A stretch of 64,000 bases of DNA from Chitinibacter tainanensis DSM 15459 (GCF_000429785.1 NZ_KE386952.1:396917-460916); one strand, 5' to 3'; counted from the stretch's first letter, positions 31,891 to 40,872 are shown. The notes: generated by a model from the letters alone, not told the origin. A program made the numbers and translations.

Positions 31891-33863
31891 TACAGATCTG
31901 CCTCGACCTCATTGCCGCGCGCTTCCAACCATGCGCGTCGTGAGCTCGCTTCGCCTTTGCCCATCAGCATGTTCATCACATCCTGCGTATTGCGCTGCAC
32001 ATCATCCGGCACCGCCACTTTCAGCACCCGGCGCGTGTCCGGATTCATGGTGGTTTCAAATAACTGCTCGGCGTTCATCTCGCCCAGACCTTTGAAGCGG
32101 GAAATACTCCAGGCCCCTTCACGGATTTTTTCTGCCCGTAGCTTATCAAGGATGGCGGTTAGCTCGCCGTCATCCAGCGCGTAGAATTTACGGGGTGGTT
32201 TGCCCTTGCCACTGCCGGACACATCCACACGGAACAGCGGCGGTTGCGCCACATACACATGGCCATGGCGGATCAACTGCGGAAAATGCCGGTAGAAGAG
32301 GGTAAGCAGCAGCACCTGAATATGCGAGCCATCCACGTCGGCATCCGACATGATGATGATCTTGCCGTAACGTAGGCCCGAGAGATCAACTTCGGCATTC
32401 AGTGGATGTGGGTCCACCCCGATGGCCACCGCAATATCGTGCACTTCGTTATTGGCAAAAATCTGGTCTTTATCGACTTCCCAGGTATTCAACACCTTAC
32501 CGCGCAGCGGCAAAATGGCTTGGAAATCTTTATCACGCCCCAGCTTGGCCGAGCCGCCGGCCGAATCCCCCTCGACGAGGAAAAGCTCGCAGCGCTCGTA
32601 TTCATCTGAGGCACAATCGGTGAGCTTACCTGGCAAGACCGCAACGCCCGATGATTTTTTCTTTTCGACCTTTTGGGCGTTTTTTTGCCGAGATTGCGCG
32701 GCTTTAATCGCTAATTCGGCGAGTTTCTTGCCAAACTCCACATGCTCGTTCAACCATAATTCGAATGGTGAGCGCACCATGGTTGAGACCAATTTCAGGC
32801 CATCACGACTGGTGAGTTTGTCTTTGGTTTGCCCCTGAAACTGTGGATCAAGCACTTTCGCCGACAGCACAAACGAGCATCGGCTGAATAAGTCTTCCGG
32901 CAGCAGCTTCACGCCTTTGGGCAATAAATTGTGAAAATCGATAAAGGTTTTCACCACCTGAAACACGCCATCGCGCAGGCCGGATTCATGTGTGCCGCCC
33001 GCTGGTGTTGGAATCAGATTCACATACGATTCGCGATTAACCAGGCCATCTTCGGTCCAGGTCAGCGCCCAGGCGCAACCCTCGCCACGGCTAAAGGTAT
33101 CGTCTTCGCCATCGATGTATTTTTCGCCGCGGAAAATCGGCACGATTTGGGTATAGCCGGCCACTTGCTCAGCCAGATAGCCAGTCAGGCCATCGGGATA
33201 GCACCAGCGTTTTTCCTGCAGCTCGCCATTGGCTTGCTCCACCCACAAAATCACCACCAAGCCGGGCAAGAGCACGGCTTTGGATTTGAGCAAATGCTCC
33301 AGCTCGGTTTGCGGGATCGTAGGGCTATCGAAATATTGCGGATCGGGCTGCACAAACACCCGGGTACCGGTGTCTTTCTTGGCGCAAGTGCCGATCACAC
33401 TCAGCGGCTCGAGCAAATCACCGCCGGCAAAAGCCAGCTGATTGATCTGGCCATCACGCCGTACTTCCACTTCCAACCGAGTAGCGAGGGCATTGGTAAC
33501 AGATACCCCCACACCATGCAGACCGCCAGAAAACGCGTAGGCGCCACCGTCTTTCTTATCGAATTTACCGCCGGCATGCAGCTGGGTAAACACCACCTGC
33601 ACGGTAGGCACGCCTTCTTCGGGGTGCAGACCGACGGGAATCCCGCGGCCGTTATCCACCACCCGCAGCGATTGATTGCGATACAGCGTCACCTCAATCT
33701 GCGTGGCATGACCGCCCAGCGCCTCATCGGCGGCATTGTCGATCACCTCTTGGCAGATATGCAGCGGATTATCCGTGCGCGTGTACATGCCCGGCCGGTG
33801 GCGGACAGGATCAAGACCTTTTAAGACCTTGACCGACGATTCGTCATATTTGGGAGCTGCCAT
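31890..33863 (-). CDS. parE: DNA topoisomerase IV subunit B
   Basis: A 657-residue GHKL ATPase subunit of topoisomerase IV, which decatenates sister chromosomes with ParC. The ATP site is visible in EVIDNAADEALGG, VVDNGRGIPVG and GGLHGVGVSVTNAL, and the TOPRIM metal site in LFLVEGDSAGGSAK and IIMSDADVDGSHI. YTRTDNPLHI near the N-terminus is typical of the betaproteobacterial ParE. I chose ATG at 33863 (MAAPKYDESS) by analogy; a TTG 18 nt upstream would start translation inside a parS site that lies immediately before the ATG. The TAG stop overlaps a 49-bp element. Confidence 0.96.
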   Translation of the reverse strand: MAAPKYDESSVKVLKGLDPVRHRPGMYTRTDNPLHICQEVIDNAADEALGGHATQIEVTLYRNQSLRVVDNGRGIPVGLHPEEGVPTVQVVFTQLHAGGKFDKKDGGAYAFSGGLHGVGVSVTNALATRLEVEVRRDGQINQLAFAGGDLLEPLSVIGTCAKKDTGTRVFVQPDPQYFDSPTIPQTELEHLLKSKAVLLPGLVVILWVEQANGELQEKRWCYPDGLTGYLAEQVAGYTQIVPIFRGEKYIDGEDDTFSRGEGCAWALTWTEDGLVNRESYVNLIPTPAGGTHESGLRDGVFQVVKTFIDFHNLLPKGVKLLPEDLFSRCSFVLSAKVLDPQFQGQTKDKLTSRDGLKLVSTMVRSPFELWLNEHVEFGKKLAELAIKAAQSRQKNAQKVEKKKSSGVAVLPGKLTDCASDEYERCELFLVEGDSAGGSAKLGRDKDFQAILPLRGKVLNTWEVDKDQIFANNEVHDIAVAIGVDPHPLNAEVDLSGLRYGKIIIMSDADVDGSHIQVLLLTLFYRHFPQLIRHGHVYVAQPPLFRVDVSGSGKGKPPRKFYALDDGELTAILDKLRAEKIREGAWSISRFKGLGEMNAEQLFETTMNPDTRRVLKVAVPDDVQRNTQDVMNMLMGKGEASSRRAWLEARGNEVEADL

Positions 33864-33879
33864 TGTTTCACGTGAAACC
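33864..33879. other. parS-like centromere site C, adjoining the parE start
   Basis: TGTTTCACGTGAAACC, 15 of 16 positions of the parS consensus, immediately upstream of the parE ATG (one base away). ParB bound and spread here could cover the parE promoter and ribosome-binding region. Confidence 0.8.
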
Positions 33880-33953
33880 AAAAAATGAATTTGCGGCTAA
33901 GTCTAGCAGATGCCGCCGCAATAATGAAAAAGCCCGCACGCACGCGGCGGGTT

Positions 33954-35294
33954 TTAAGGAAAATGCAAAGTAATCGCCAAACCGGGCTCACCGCGTTGCA
34001 ATTGCAAATGCCCGCCGTGTAATTCGGCAATCGCCTTCACCAGAGCCAAGCCCAAGCCATGGCCGCCTTGTTCGCTGGTATCTTGTCGGCTGGCTTCGGT
34101 TTTGTAGAACGGCTCGCACAGGCGAGCTAATTCAGCCTCGCTCACGCCGGGGCCAAAATCGCGCACGCAAATCCAGCGCTCGCCGACATGCAATTCGATA
34201 TCGCTTTGCGCATAGCGCAACGCATTCTCGATCAGATTGCTCAACGCAGCAAACACCAGCTCACGATCTACCGCCACCTGCACCGGCTGTGGCAGCACCA
34301 AACTAATGGTTAAGCCAGCGTCTTCGAGCAAAGGTTGATAGAGTTCCACCACATCGCCTGCCAGCACGGCCAGATCGCTTAGCTCCGCATGGAGCGCTTG
34401 TGCGCCCGACTCAATCCGCCCTAAGCGCAAAATGGCCGAAAACAGCGCCTGAATCTGCTCGAGTTGCGCAAGCGCCGCGTCTTTGATCGCCAGATCCGCC
34501 GGTTGGGCCTCGCTTAACTCTAATAATTTGCCGCGCAACAAAGACAATGGCTGGCGTAAATCATGGGCAATTGCGGCCGAGGTTTGCCGCGAATAGGCGA
34601 GTAATTTTTCTTGCTGATCAAGCAGGGCGTTTAGTTCTTTAATCACCCCCTCCAGCTCATCATCGCTACCAGAGAGGGGAATCCGCGAGCCTTGCTGGCC
34701 AATGCGGATGGCTTGCGCGGTTTGCCGTATGGTCGCCAAGCGGCGGCGAATCAGGCGGGACAGCGTCAGCCCTGCAATGATGGAGGCGGCAAACATTAGC
34801 ACCCCCAACCATAAATAATTCAAAATCAGATGATTGCCGACCTGCTCATAAATCGCCCGCCGCCCCACAAGGAGCCGGTAGTCGCCATACAGCAGAAACA
34901 CCTCTGCCGCGATGGTTTCACCGCTAGCAGGGTCCTCAAACACCGCCGAGCTTTCATCCTTCACCAACACATGCCGTGGCCAGTGATGCAAATTGCCGGC
35001 CACGTATTGGCCTTGTGCCGTGGTGAGCAAATACACCCGTTGCGAGCCACGCTGACTGGCGCGCAAATTGATGGCAGTTTGCAGCGCTTTAAAGCCCTGC
35101 TCGCGGTAGATCAGCTCCAATACCGTGACTTCTTCCCGCAGCGCCGTGTGAAACTCACCCAATAGCGCCTGTTGTGTCTCGCGAAAAGCCAAGGCACCAA
35201 AGCCGGTAATGACCACACTCATTACCAGGGGCAGGGCAATTGCCCAGCGCGTAAATGGATTACGCAGCGCCCGCGGCCAGCGCGCAGGGCTCAT
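33954..35294 (-). CDS. OmpR-class sensor histidine kinase
   Basis: A 446-residue kinase with a periplasmic sensor between two membrane helices (about 18-38 and 160-182), a HAMP domain (RRRLATIRQTAQAIRIGQQG), an H-box AAIAHDLRQPLSLLRGKLLEL (Gln in place of the usual Thr after the DLR), an N-box AALSNLIENALRYA and G-boxes VRDFGPGVSEAE and GGHGLGLALVKAI. It overlaps the response regulator gene by 4 nt and is its partner. Architecture resembles QseC/PhoQ-like sensors, but the signal is not identifiable. Confidence 0.92.
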   Translation of the reverse strand: MSPARWPRALRNPFTRWAIALPLVMSVVITGFGALAFRETQQALLGEFHTALREEVTVLELIYREQGFKALQTAINLRASQRGSQRVYLLTTAQGQYVAGNLHHWPRHVLVKDESSAVFEDPASGETIAAEVFLLYGDYRLLVGRRAIYEQVGNHLILNYLWLGVLMFAASIIAGLTLSRLIRRRLATIRQTAQAIRIGQQGSRIPLSGSDDELEGVIKELNALLDQQEKLLAYSRQTSAAIAHDLRQPLSLLRGKLLELSEAQPADLAIKDAALAQLEQIQALFSAILRLGRIESGAQALHAELSDLAVLAGDVVELYQPLLEDAGLTISLVLPQPVQVAVDRELVFAALSNLIENALRYAQSDIELHVGERWICVRDFGPGVSEAELARLCEPFYKTEASRQDTSEQGGHGLGLALVKAIAELHGGHLQLQRGEPGLAITLHFP

Positions 35295-35971
35295 TGCTCG
35301 GCCAAGCGGTAGCCCGCCCCACGCACGGTATGCAGTAAAGGCTTGAGAAACTCACCATCGATCTTACCGCGCAATTTACTAATATGCACATCGATCACAT
35401 TGGTGTTCGGGTCAAAATGGTAATGCCAGACGGCTTCGAGCAGCATGGTGCGCGTCACGACCTGACCCGCATGGCGCATCAGATATTCCAGCAGCTGATA
35501 TTCGCGCGGCTGCAGATCGATGCTGCGCCCAGCCCGAGTCACGGTGCGTGAGAGCCGATCCAGCTCTAAATCGGCCAGCACCAGTTTATTACTATCAGCC
35601 GTATTATTTTGCTGCACGCGGCGGGTAATCACTTCAAGCCGCGCCAGAAGCTCAGCACTGTGAAACGGTTTGGCCAGATAATCATCGGCCCCCGCCCGCA
35701 AACCATCTACTCGCTCATCGGGCTCACCCATCGCCGACAGCAACAACACCGGTGTTTGTATTTTGGAAGCGCGCAGCGTGCGTAAAATGGTCAAGCCATC
35801 CACATGCGGCAACATGCGATCAAGCACAATGGCGTCGTAGCTTTCGGTGGTGGCTTGGAACATCCCTTCACGCCCATCGGCCGCATGTGTGACGGTGTGG
35901 CCGCCTTCCTGCAAAGCTTTTTGGGTGTATTGCGCCTGCTGCAGCTGATCTTCGACCAAAAGAATACGCAT
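35291..35971 (-). CDS. OmpR/PhoB-family response regulator
   Basis: About 226 residues from ATG at 35971 (MRILLVEDQ); earlier in-frame starts lack a conserved N-terminus. The receiver has VED, D51 in AIVLDRMLP and AKPF (switch Lys); the winged-helix DNA-binding domain shows LDRLSRTVTRAGRSIDLQPRE read in pieces, LEYLMRHAGQVVTRTMLLEAVW and IDVHISKLRGKID. It sits between a small exported protein gene and the cognate kinase gene, all one operon on the minus strand. The regulon is unknown. Confidence 0.93.
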   Translation of the reverse strand: MRILLVEDQLQQAQYTQKALQEGGHTVTHAADGREGMFQATTESYDAIVLDRMLPHVDGLTILRTLRASKIQTPVLLLSAMGEPDERVDGLRAGADDYLAKPFHSAELLARLEVITRRVQQNNTADSNKLVLADLELDRLSRTVTRAGRSIDLQPREYQLLEYLMRHAGQVVTRTMLLEAVWHYHFDPNTNVIDVHISKLRGKIDGEFLKPLLHTVRGAGYRLAEQ

Positions 35972-35995
35972 GGCTTTCACCGACATTGTCATAGG

Positions 35996-36370
35996 TTAGC
36001 GCTTATTGTTACTGCGGCCGTGGCCAGATTCAAGCCCACGCGCAGGCAAGCTGGGTAATTGCCGGTTGGCATTGGCAGGAATCGGGCGGATATCGCGAAT
36101 GATGCAACTATTCTTTAGCCCCACTAATAAGGGCTGATGGGCCTGAATATGCCCTTGCACCAGTTGCACTTGCAGCTCTTTATTCGGCCAGGCTGGGCAA
36201 TCGTTCGACATGGTTAAACGCCACGCTTCTTCAGTGCCAAGCCATAAATCAATCTGCTGTGCACTGATCACCCGCCAATACATTTTTTCCGCGGGGCGTA
36301 GCTGCTCACGCGGGGGCGGTACTGGGCTACTGCTACCCAGCGCCAACCAGAAGAGGGTGCTAATCATCAT
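35996..36370 (-). CDS. Hypothetical exported protein upstream of the two-component system
   Basis: A 124-residue protein with a short hydrophobic N-terminus (MMISTLFWLALGSSS) that looks like a signal peptide. Two cysteines (NDCPAW and NSCIIRDI) could form a disulfide. The C-terminal 25 residues are Arg/Asn/Ser-rich and probably disordered. No family was recognised. It ends 4-25 nt before the response regulator start, so it is probably co-transcribed with it and could be a periplasmic modulator of the kinase; that is inference from position. Confidence 0.6.
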   Translation of the reverse strand: MMISTLFWLALGSSSPVPPPREQLRPAEKMYWRVISAQQIDLWLGTEEAWRLTMSNDCPAWPNKELQVQLVQGHIQAHQPLLVGLKNSCIIRDIRPIPANANRQLPSLPARGLESGHGRSNNKR

Positions 36371-36383
36371 GGGAAACCCCCAG

Positions 36384-36417
36384 ATAAAAAAAGCCTTGCT
36401 GCGCTAGCAGCAAGGCA
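36384..36417 (-). terminator. Terminator of the repeat-protein gene
   Basis: On the minus strand: GCCTTGCTGC-TAGC-GCAGCAAGGC followed by TTTTTTT, 31 nt after the end of the repeat gene. A 10-bp perfect stem. Confidence 0.9.
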
Positions 36418-36447
36418 AGTTTCGGGGAGGAAGACACTCGGGCCGAA

Positions 36448-37034
36448 TTACTTCACTGCAGAAGCTTTAGAAGCTACATGTGATGCTTTTTTAGCTTGCG
36501 CTTTTTGTGCAGCTGAAGCTTTAGAAGCGTGCGATGCTTTCTTAGCTTGAGCTTGTTGCGCTACTGAAGCTTTAGAGGCGTGGTGTGCTTTTTTAGCTTG
36601 GGCTTTTTGCGCAGCTGAAGCTTTAGAAGCATGTGATGCTTTCTTAGCTTGAGCTTGTTGCGCTACTGAAGCTTTAGAAGCGTGATGTGCTTTTTTAGCC
36701 TGGGCTTTCTGTGCTGCTGAAGCTTTAGAAGCATGTGATGCTTTTTTAGCTTGGGCTTTTTGCGCAGCTGAAGCTTAGACGCATGTGATGCTTTCTTAGC
36801 TTGAGCTTGTTGTGCTACTGAAGCTTTAGAAGCGTGATGTGCTTTTTTAGCTTGAGCTTTTTGTGCTGTTGAAGCTTTAGAAGCGTGTGATGCTTTCTTA
36901 GCTTGTGCTTGCTGCACTACTGATGCTTTAGAAGCATGATGCGCTTTGTGTTTTGCTGGGGCAGATGCAGCAAATGCAGCCGTGCCAAAGCCCGCCAGGG
37001 CCACAGCCAGAACCAAATGTTTCAGTGCTTTCAT
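36448..37034 (-). pseudogene. Frameshifted exported Ala/Lys/His/Ser repeat protein
   Basis: It starts MKALKHLVLAVALAGFG, a signal peptide (cleavage after AFA), then ASAPAKHKAHHASKAS and about nine copies of a 17-residue (51-bp) repeat of the form AQQAQAKKASHASKAS or AQKAQAKKAHHASKAS. Around 36774 one T is missing relative to every other unit (AAGCTTAG for AAGCTTTAG), so the frame breaks; read past it, the original frame continues through further repeats to TAA at 36448. The total length, 587 nt, is one base short of a whole number of codons. It may be a real pseudogene, a slippage variant or a sequencing error. The basic, His-rich protein could bind metals, nucleic acid or envelope polymers. 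Confidence 0.75.
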
Positions 37035-37261
37035 GATGAGCTCCAATTTAATTCAGTAAAGTGTGTTGCATGTCCAAGTTAGCTACCCGAGCGTTATCGA
37101 GTAGATGGCTGCATTATGCGCACCCTGAGATTGCAAGGAGCTGAAGCGGGGATTAAGGATAATTTAGCTAACGCAACAAATCAGCAAGAATGGATGAGCT
37201 AAATTTGCGGCTTTATTGGCGGAAAGAACTACATTAGATCACCACAAAAGGTTGTTACAAC

Positions 37262-37651
37262 ATGCATTTTCGTAAACGCATCACCTTAGCTGCCATGCTG
37301 CTTTTGGTCGGAGTAACCATACTACTCATGGGCTACTTCATCATGCCAACGATGGCTTATTCACACATTGGCAGTAGCACCTCGCCCAACGGCAAATTCA
37401 CCGCTCACCTTTTCCGCTCTAATCAGGATGGTTTTGGTCATGCGCCATATGGGCAAGTTTTGGCCCTTTCTGAACATGCCCAGTTACGCAGCCCAGATGA
37501 TGGCTATGTCATTTTTGCCGGCTACTGCAAAAATGCACTCTCATTCGAATGGGAGCACAACGAAACTATCAAGGTACGCTGCATTAATCCAAACATCCGC
37601 ACCTTAGCCACAATCGCTTACGGCCTTAATGTGGTACATAGATGGGAATAA
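37262..37651 (+). CDS. Hypothetical membrane-anchored protein
   Basis: A 129-residue protein with one N-terminal membrane helix (about 8-30, TLAAMLLLVGVTILLMGYFI) and a periplasmic domain with SPNGKFTAHLFRSNQDGFGHAPYGQ and two cysteines (GYCKN, VRCIN). The SPNG(K/R)-x-A pattern occurs in small proteins of unknown function from varied proteobacteria. AAAAGG lies upstream. The gene has lower GC than its surroundings, and its 3' end overlaps the convergent DUF3291 gene by 26 bp. Confidence 0.7.
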   Translation: MHFRKRITLAAMLLLVGVTILLMGYFIMPTMAYSHIGSSTSPNGKFTAHLFRSNQDGFGHAPYGQVLALSEHAQLRSPDDGYVIFAGYCKNALSFEWEHNETIKVRCINPNIRTLATIAYGLNVVHRWE

Positions 37652-38108
37652 GTTTGTCACTTTCTCGTGGTGCAGCTTGTGGCTGGGCAAATGTAAACGC
37701 ATGCGCTGTTGGGCCATTGAGCGCCAAGAGTGCGAGTGCCGCTTTGGCCTCAGTCAAGCTCGGCCGATGGCCCGCCGGCACCCACCATAACACCTGATTA
37801 GGGCCGGGCCGGTGGCTGAACCATTGTTTGCGCTGGCGCAGCATCTGCAAATGTTCGCCGGCATACACATAGGAGCGCAAATCTTCGACCGAACGCCAGA
37901 CGGATAAATTGGCGATCAGCAAAGGATCATCATCAAACGGCACATCGGTGGCATTACCACTCTCACTTTGCAAGCGCCAGACAAAGCCCGGGCTTTGCTC
38001 GGCCAATTGGTTAATGTGATCCAGCATGCTGGTAAAGCCGTGCAGGGCAGGGCTATCGAGCGGGGCAACCACGCGGCCGATATTCAGTTGTGCTAATTCC
38101 CAGGCCAT
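37626..38108 (-). CDS. DUF3291-family protein
   Basis: About 160 residues from ATG at 38108 (MAWELAQLNIGRV), the normal start for DUF3291; upstream ATG and GTG codons lie within 12 nt. Typical residues are AQLNIGR, FTSMLDHINQLAEQSPGFVWRLQ, LIANLSVWRSVEDLRSYVY, and WWVPAGHRPSLTEAKAAL. The fold is a dimeric alpha-beta barrel-like (antibiotic biosynthesis monooxygenase type), with no known reaction. It starts next to the stop of the GST gene, so it belongs to the GST operon. Confidence 0.88.
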   Translation of the reverse strand: MAWELAQLNIGRVVAPLDSPALHGFTSMLDHINQLAEQSPGFVWRLQSESGNATDVPFDDDPLLIANLSVWRSVEDLRSYVYAGEHLQMLRQRKQWFSHRPGPNQVLWWVPAGHRPSLTEAKAALALLALNGPTAHAFTFAQPQAAPRESDKLIPIYVPH

Positions 38109-38112
38109 CATG

Positions 38113-38754
38113 TCACTCACCGAGAGGCTGTGGACGATCTAGATTCAGCCATGCTTGCACTGCCGGTCGTGACCATTGGCGCTCAATGTAATCGATCAAA
38201 TGCGCCGGTAAAGGATCGCCATTTCGATGCAAACGATTCAACATCAAAGACAAATCGATATCCACGATCGACCAAGCGCTAAAAATGTGCGCTTGCCCGG
38301 GTTGCAACAGCTCACAGGCAATCGCAAGCAATTTATCAGCCGCCTGCTGTGCCGCCGCAGACAAAGGCGCCGGATTAGGCGCAAAGTAAATGACCTCGGT
38401 CGAACGCTCGATGCGCAGCGGCAACAAATCGCTACGTAACCACGCCTGGATCTGCCGCGCTTTAGCTTTCTGCTCCAGCGATTGCGGATATAAAGCCGGG
38501 CTGGGCCATTGTTCGTCGAGTAACTCGGTAATGGCGCTAGACTCCGACAAGCTAAAATCAGCCCAAGCCAATGTGGGTACTCGTCGAGTCAGCGAGCAGC
38601 GACTGAATTCAAATCCGCACTGCTCATTCGCCGCCAAATTTAATGTATGCAATTGAAATGGCAGCTGCTTTTCCATCAAAGCCACAAAGACCGACAACGC
38701 ATAGGGGCTGGCATATTCACGATCAACATACAGAGTAGGGATACCGCTTAACAT
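38113..38754 (-). CDS. yfcF: Glutathione S-transferase, YfcF-like
   Basis: A 213-residue GST close to E. coli YfcF along its length: SPYALSVFVALMEKQLPF, TRRVPTLAWADFSLSESSAI (glutathione-binding SES), ARQIQAWLRSDLLPLRIERSTEV and DIDLSLMLNRLHRNGDPLP. YfcF has glutathione peroxidase-like activity against organic hydroperoxides. It lies between a second GST gene upstream and the DUF3291 gene downstream. Confidence 0.92.
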   Translation of the reverse strand: MLSGIPTLYVDREYASPYALSVFVALMEKQLPFQLHTLNLAANEQCGFEFSRCSLTRRVPTLAWADFSLSESSAITELLDEQWPSPALYPQSLEQKAKARQIQAWLRSDLLPLRIERSTEVIYFAPNPAPLSAAAQQAADKLLAIACELLQPGQAHIFSAWSIVDIDLSLMLNRLHRNGDPLPAHLIDYIERQWSRPAVQAWLNLDRPQPLGE

Positions 38755-38780
38755 TCAAAGCTCCAAAAAGTGGCTAAGGC

Positions 38781-39458
38781 TCAGCGGGCCCCGCCAAACT
38801 GAGCGATTAACGCGTCATACGCCGGCAGTTGAATACTTTCGGCGGCAGCGGCCGCCGCCCATTCTTGCATGGCAGGGTGCTGCAGCATGGCGGTGAAGTA
38901 GGGCTGTAGATCATCGGGAATGGCGATATTGTAGCCATGCAGCCGCCAGATCACCGGGGCATACATCGCATCGGCAATCGAGAAAGCGCCAAACAAAAAT
39001 TCACCGCCACAGCCATGCTCGGCCGCGAGCTGCCGGGCATCACGCCAGATCGCAAACACCCGCGCCAGATCTGCGCTCACTTCTGGGCTGGGTGGTACGC
39101 CCTGGGCGCGTAGCCGCACATTCATCGGTAATTGGCTCCGCAAAGCGCCAAAGCCGCTGTGCATTTCGGCGCTGATACTGCGTGCGCGGGCGCGCAGCTG
39201 GCGCTCTGCCGGCCACATCTGGGGGTTTAGCTCTGCAAGGTATTCACAGATTGCCATAGAGTCCCATACCCTGAAGTCACCGTCGTGCAAGCAAGGCACC
39301 AGGCCATTATCCGAATAGCCACGATGGCTGGCATTGGCGCCTTTGCCACTGACATGCACCACGGTTTGGGTAAAAGGCAACTGAAAATGCTTGAGCAAAA
39401 CCCACGGCCGCAGCGACCAGGAAGAATAATTCTGATGTCCGATATACAGCTGATACAT
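38781..39458 (-). CDS. Glutathione S-transferase
   Basis: A 225-residue GST from ATG at 39458 (AAGGAG 9 nt upstream). YQLYIGHQNYSSWSLRPWVLLKHF is the thioredoxin-fold start with the SSWS catalytic serine region, SDNGLVPCLHDGDFRVWDSMAICEYLAEL provides the glutathione-binding P-C and DS motifs, and FLFGAFSIADAMYAPVIWRL is the C-terminal helical domain signature. Related proteins include YfcG/GstA-like and tetrachloro-p-hydroquinone types. The substrate is unknown. Part of a run of GST, GST and DUF3291 genes on one strand. Confidence 0.92.
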   Translation of the reverse strand: MYQLYIGHQNYSSWSLRPWVLLKHFQLPFTQTVVHVSGKGANASHRGYSDNGLVPCLHDGDFRVWDSMAICEYLAELNPQMWPAERQLRARARSISAEMHSGFGALRSQLPMNVRLRAQGVPPSPEVSADLARVFAIWRDARQLAAEHGCGGEFLFGAFSIADAMYAPVIWRLHGYNIAIPDDLQPYFTAMLQHPAMQEWAAAAAAESIQLPAYDALIAQFGGAR

Positions 39459-39468
39459 CACGTACTCC

Positions 39469-39723
39469 TTAGTTATTGGGGCCGGCCGGGCGGCAATAAG
39501 GCTGAACATGCAAAGGCGAGCCACTCAGGCGCAATTGCCCTGCGCCTTCCAGCAAGCATTGGCCAGCGGTCAGCTGCAAACGCTCGCCGGCCTGCACAAT
39601 CCGATCTTGCCCGTTTTGGCTGAGCCAAAGTGAACCTGATTCACACAACAAATCGGCTTGAGCACCCAGGCGGGCCACCAGCAATTCGTTTGCTTGGACG
39701 GTAAGTCGCAGATAGGTCAGCAT
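39469..39723 (-). CDS. DUF2917-family small protein
   Basis: An 84-residue protein: LTVQANELLVARLGAQADLLCESGSLWLSQ, a GQDRIVQAGERLQLTAGQCLLEGAG repeat of beta turns, typical of DUF2917 (cupin-like small barrel). These genes regularly lie divergent from a GcvA-like LysR regulator, as here. Function unknown. It precedes the GST gene by 10 nt. Confidence 0.85.
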   Translation of the reverse strand: MLTYLRLTVQANELLVARLGAQADLLCESGSLWLSQNGQDRIVQAGERLQLTAGQCLLEGAGQLRLSGSPLHVQPYCRPAGPNN

Positions 39724-39818
39724 CTTTAGCCTCGCCTCATGTCATTTGCATTCACTATATCGAAAATCTACACTGCGATAACTGATGATTTCTAACCCGA
39801 TTTGTGAGTTTTATTCAC

Positions 39819-40733
39819 ATGGATTCACTTCCCCCCCTGGCCGCGCTGCGCGCATTCGAGGCGGTCAGCCGCTTGGGTAGCGTGGTGAAAGCTGCCGATG
39901 CGCTGTCGGTGACGCACAGCGCGATTAGCCACCAACTGCGCACCCTGGAAGACTATCTGGGCCTGCCCCTCTTTGAGCGGCAAGGGCGCAAACTGAACTT
40001 AACCGAAGATGGCCGCCACTATGCGCTGCAGATTCGCGTGGCGCTCAATGACGTGGCCGAAGCCACCCGCGCCACCCGCGCACGCCCCAAGCCAAACGAG
40101 CTCACGATCGCGACTTTGCCGTCCTTCAGTTTGTCTTGGTTAATGCCGCGTTTGCCGGGTTTTCAACAAATCTATCCACAGTATCGGGTGAACCTGCGCG
40201 CCAGCCTGCAATTCGAAGATTTACAGACCGCGCCAGTGGATTTGGCGATCCGCATGGGCAGTGGCGAATGGGATGGCGTAAAAGCTCGCGCCCTGCTGAG
40301 CGACTATCTGGTTGTGGTGGCGGCTAGCGATGATCCGCAGCAGCCACGCGCGATTGCCGAGGTACCACAGGCCCGCATTATCGGCTCGATGGAGAAGTGG
40401 AGCAGCTGGTCGCTGGCCGCAGGGCTTGGTGACTGGACACCGTCTTTTTCCTTGTTTTGTAACGATAATAATATCGTACTCGATGCCATCCGCCGCCATC
40501 AGGGGGTTGGCCTGATGCGGCTAACGATGGTACTGGATGAACTGCGCAGCGGACGGCTGAATCTGGTGGGCAATGTGGTGGTTCCCCACCCCAGCCGCTT
40601 CTGGCTCGCGTGGATGCCACGGATGGATGGCAGCGCCAAATTGCACCATTTCAGTGAATGGATTTTGGCCGCAGCGGCACAGAGCGAACAAGCCATGAGC
40701 GAGTACTGCCAGCAGGTATTAGCCGCCCGCTAG
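39819..40733 (+). CDS. GcvA-like LysR-family regulator
   Basis: About 304 residues from ATG at 39819 (MDSLPPLAALRAFEAVSRLGS), the usual GcvA-type N-terminus. HTH: SVVKAADALSVTHSAISHQLRTLEDYLGLPLFERQGRKLNLTEDG. The effector domain begins near 95 (ELTIATLPSFSLSWLMPRL). It is divergent from the DUF2917-GST-GST-DUF3291 operon and probably controls it. The last codons (QVLAAR and TAG) lie inside a 49-bp element (40714-40762), so the C-terminal residues are element-derived. Confidence 0.92.
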   Translation: MDSLPPLAALRAFEAVSRLGSVVKAADALSVTHSAISHQLRTLEDYLGLPLFERQGRKLNLTEDGRHYALQIRVALNDVAEATRATRARPKPNELTIATLPSFSLSWLMPRLPGFQQIYPQYRVNLRASLQFEDLQTAPVDLAIRMGSGEWDGVKARALLSDYLVVVAASDDPQQPRAIAEVPQARIIGSMEKWSSWSLAAGLGDWTPSFSLFCNDNNIVLDAIRRHQGVGLMRLTMVLDELRSGRLNLVGNVVVPHPSRFWLAWMPRMDGSAKLHHFSEWILAAAAQSEQAMSEYCQQVLAAR

Positions 40734-40762
40734 CCGCTACTTATCCACAGCGAGGCATACCC
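40714..40762. repeat. 49-bp element, copy 12, over the 3' end of the LysR gene
   Basis: AGGTATTAGCC to GAGGCATACCC, 49 bp. It encodes the last six residues and the stop codon of the LysR gene and contains a TTATCCACA box (40741-40749). Confidence 0.65.
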
Positions 40763-40872
40763 CGTGCGGCGTGGTGTTTTAGCCCCATTTTGGGGCAAGG
40801 CCGCGCCCACAAACTTGCTGCTGACCGCACAAAGGGCTAGGGTGAAATCTCCGGCCCAACCCTACTCGCATC

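Noticed and set aside
36448-37034. CRISPR array
   Set aside because: The 51-bp units are contiguous coding repeats with no unique spacers and no cas genes nearby.
39223-39271. A possible 49-bp element (GGGTTT ... ATACCC) inside the second GST gene
   Set aside because: The left hexamer has a mismatch and the inner arm GGC is missing; coding sequence explains it, so I left it out of the count.
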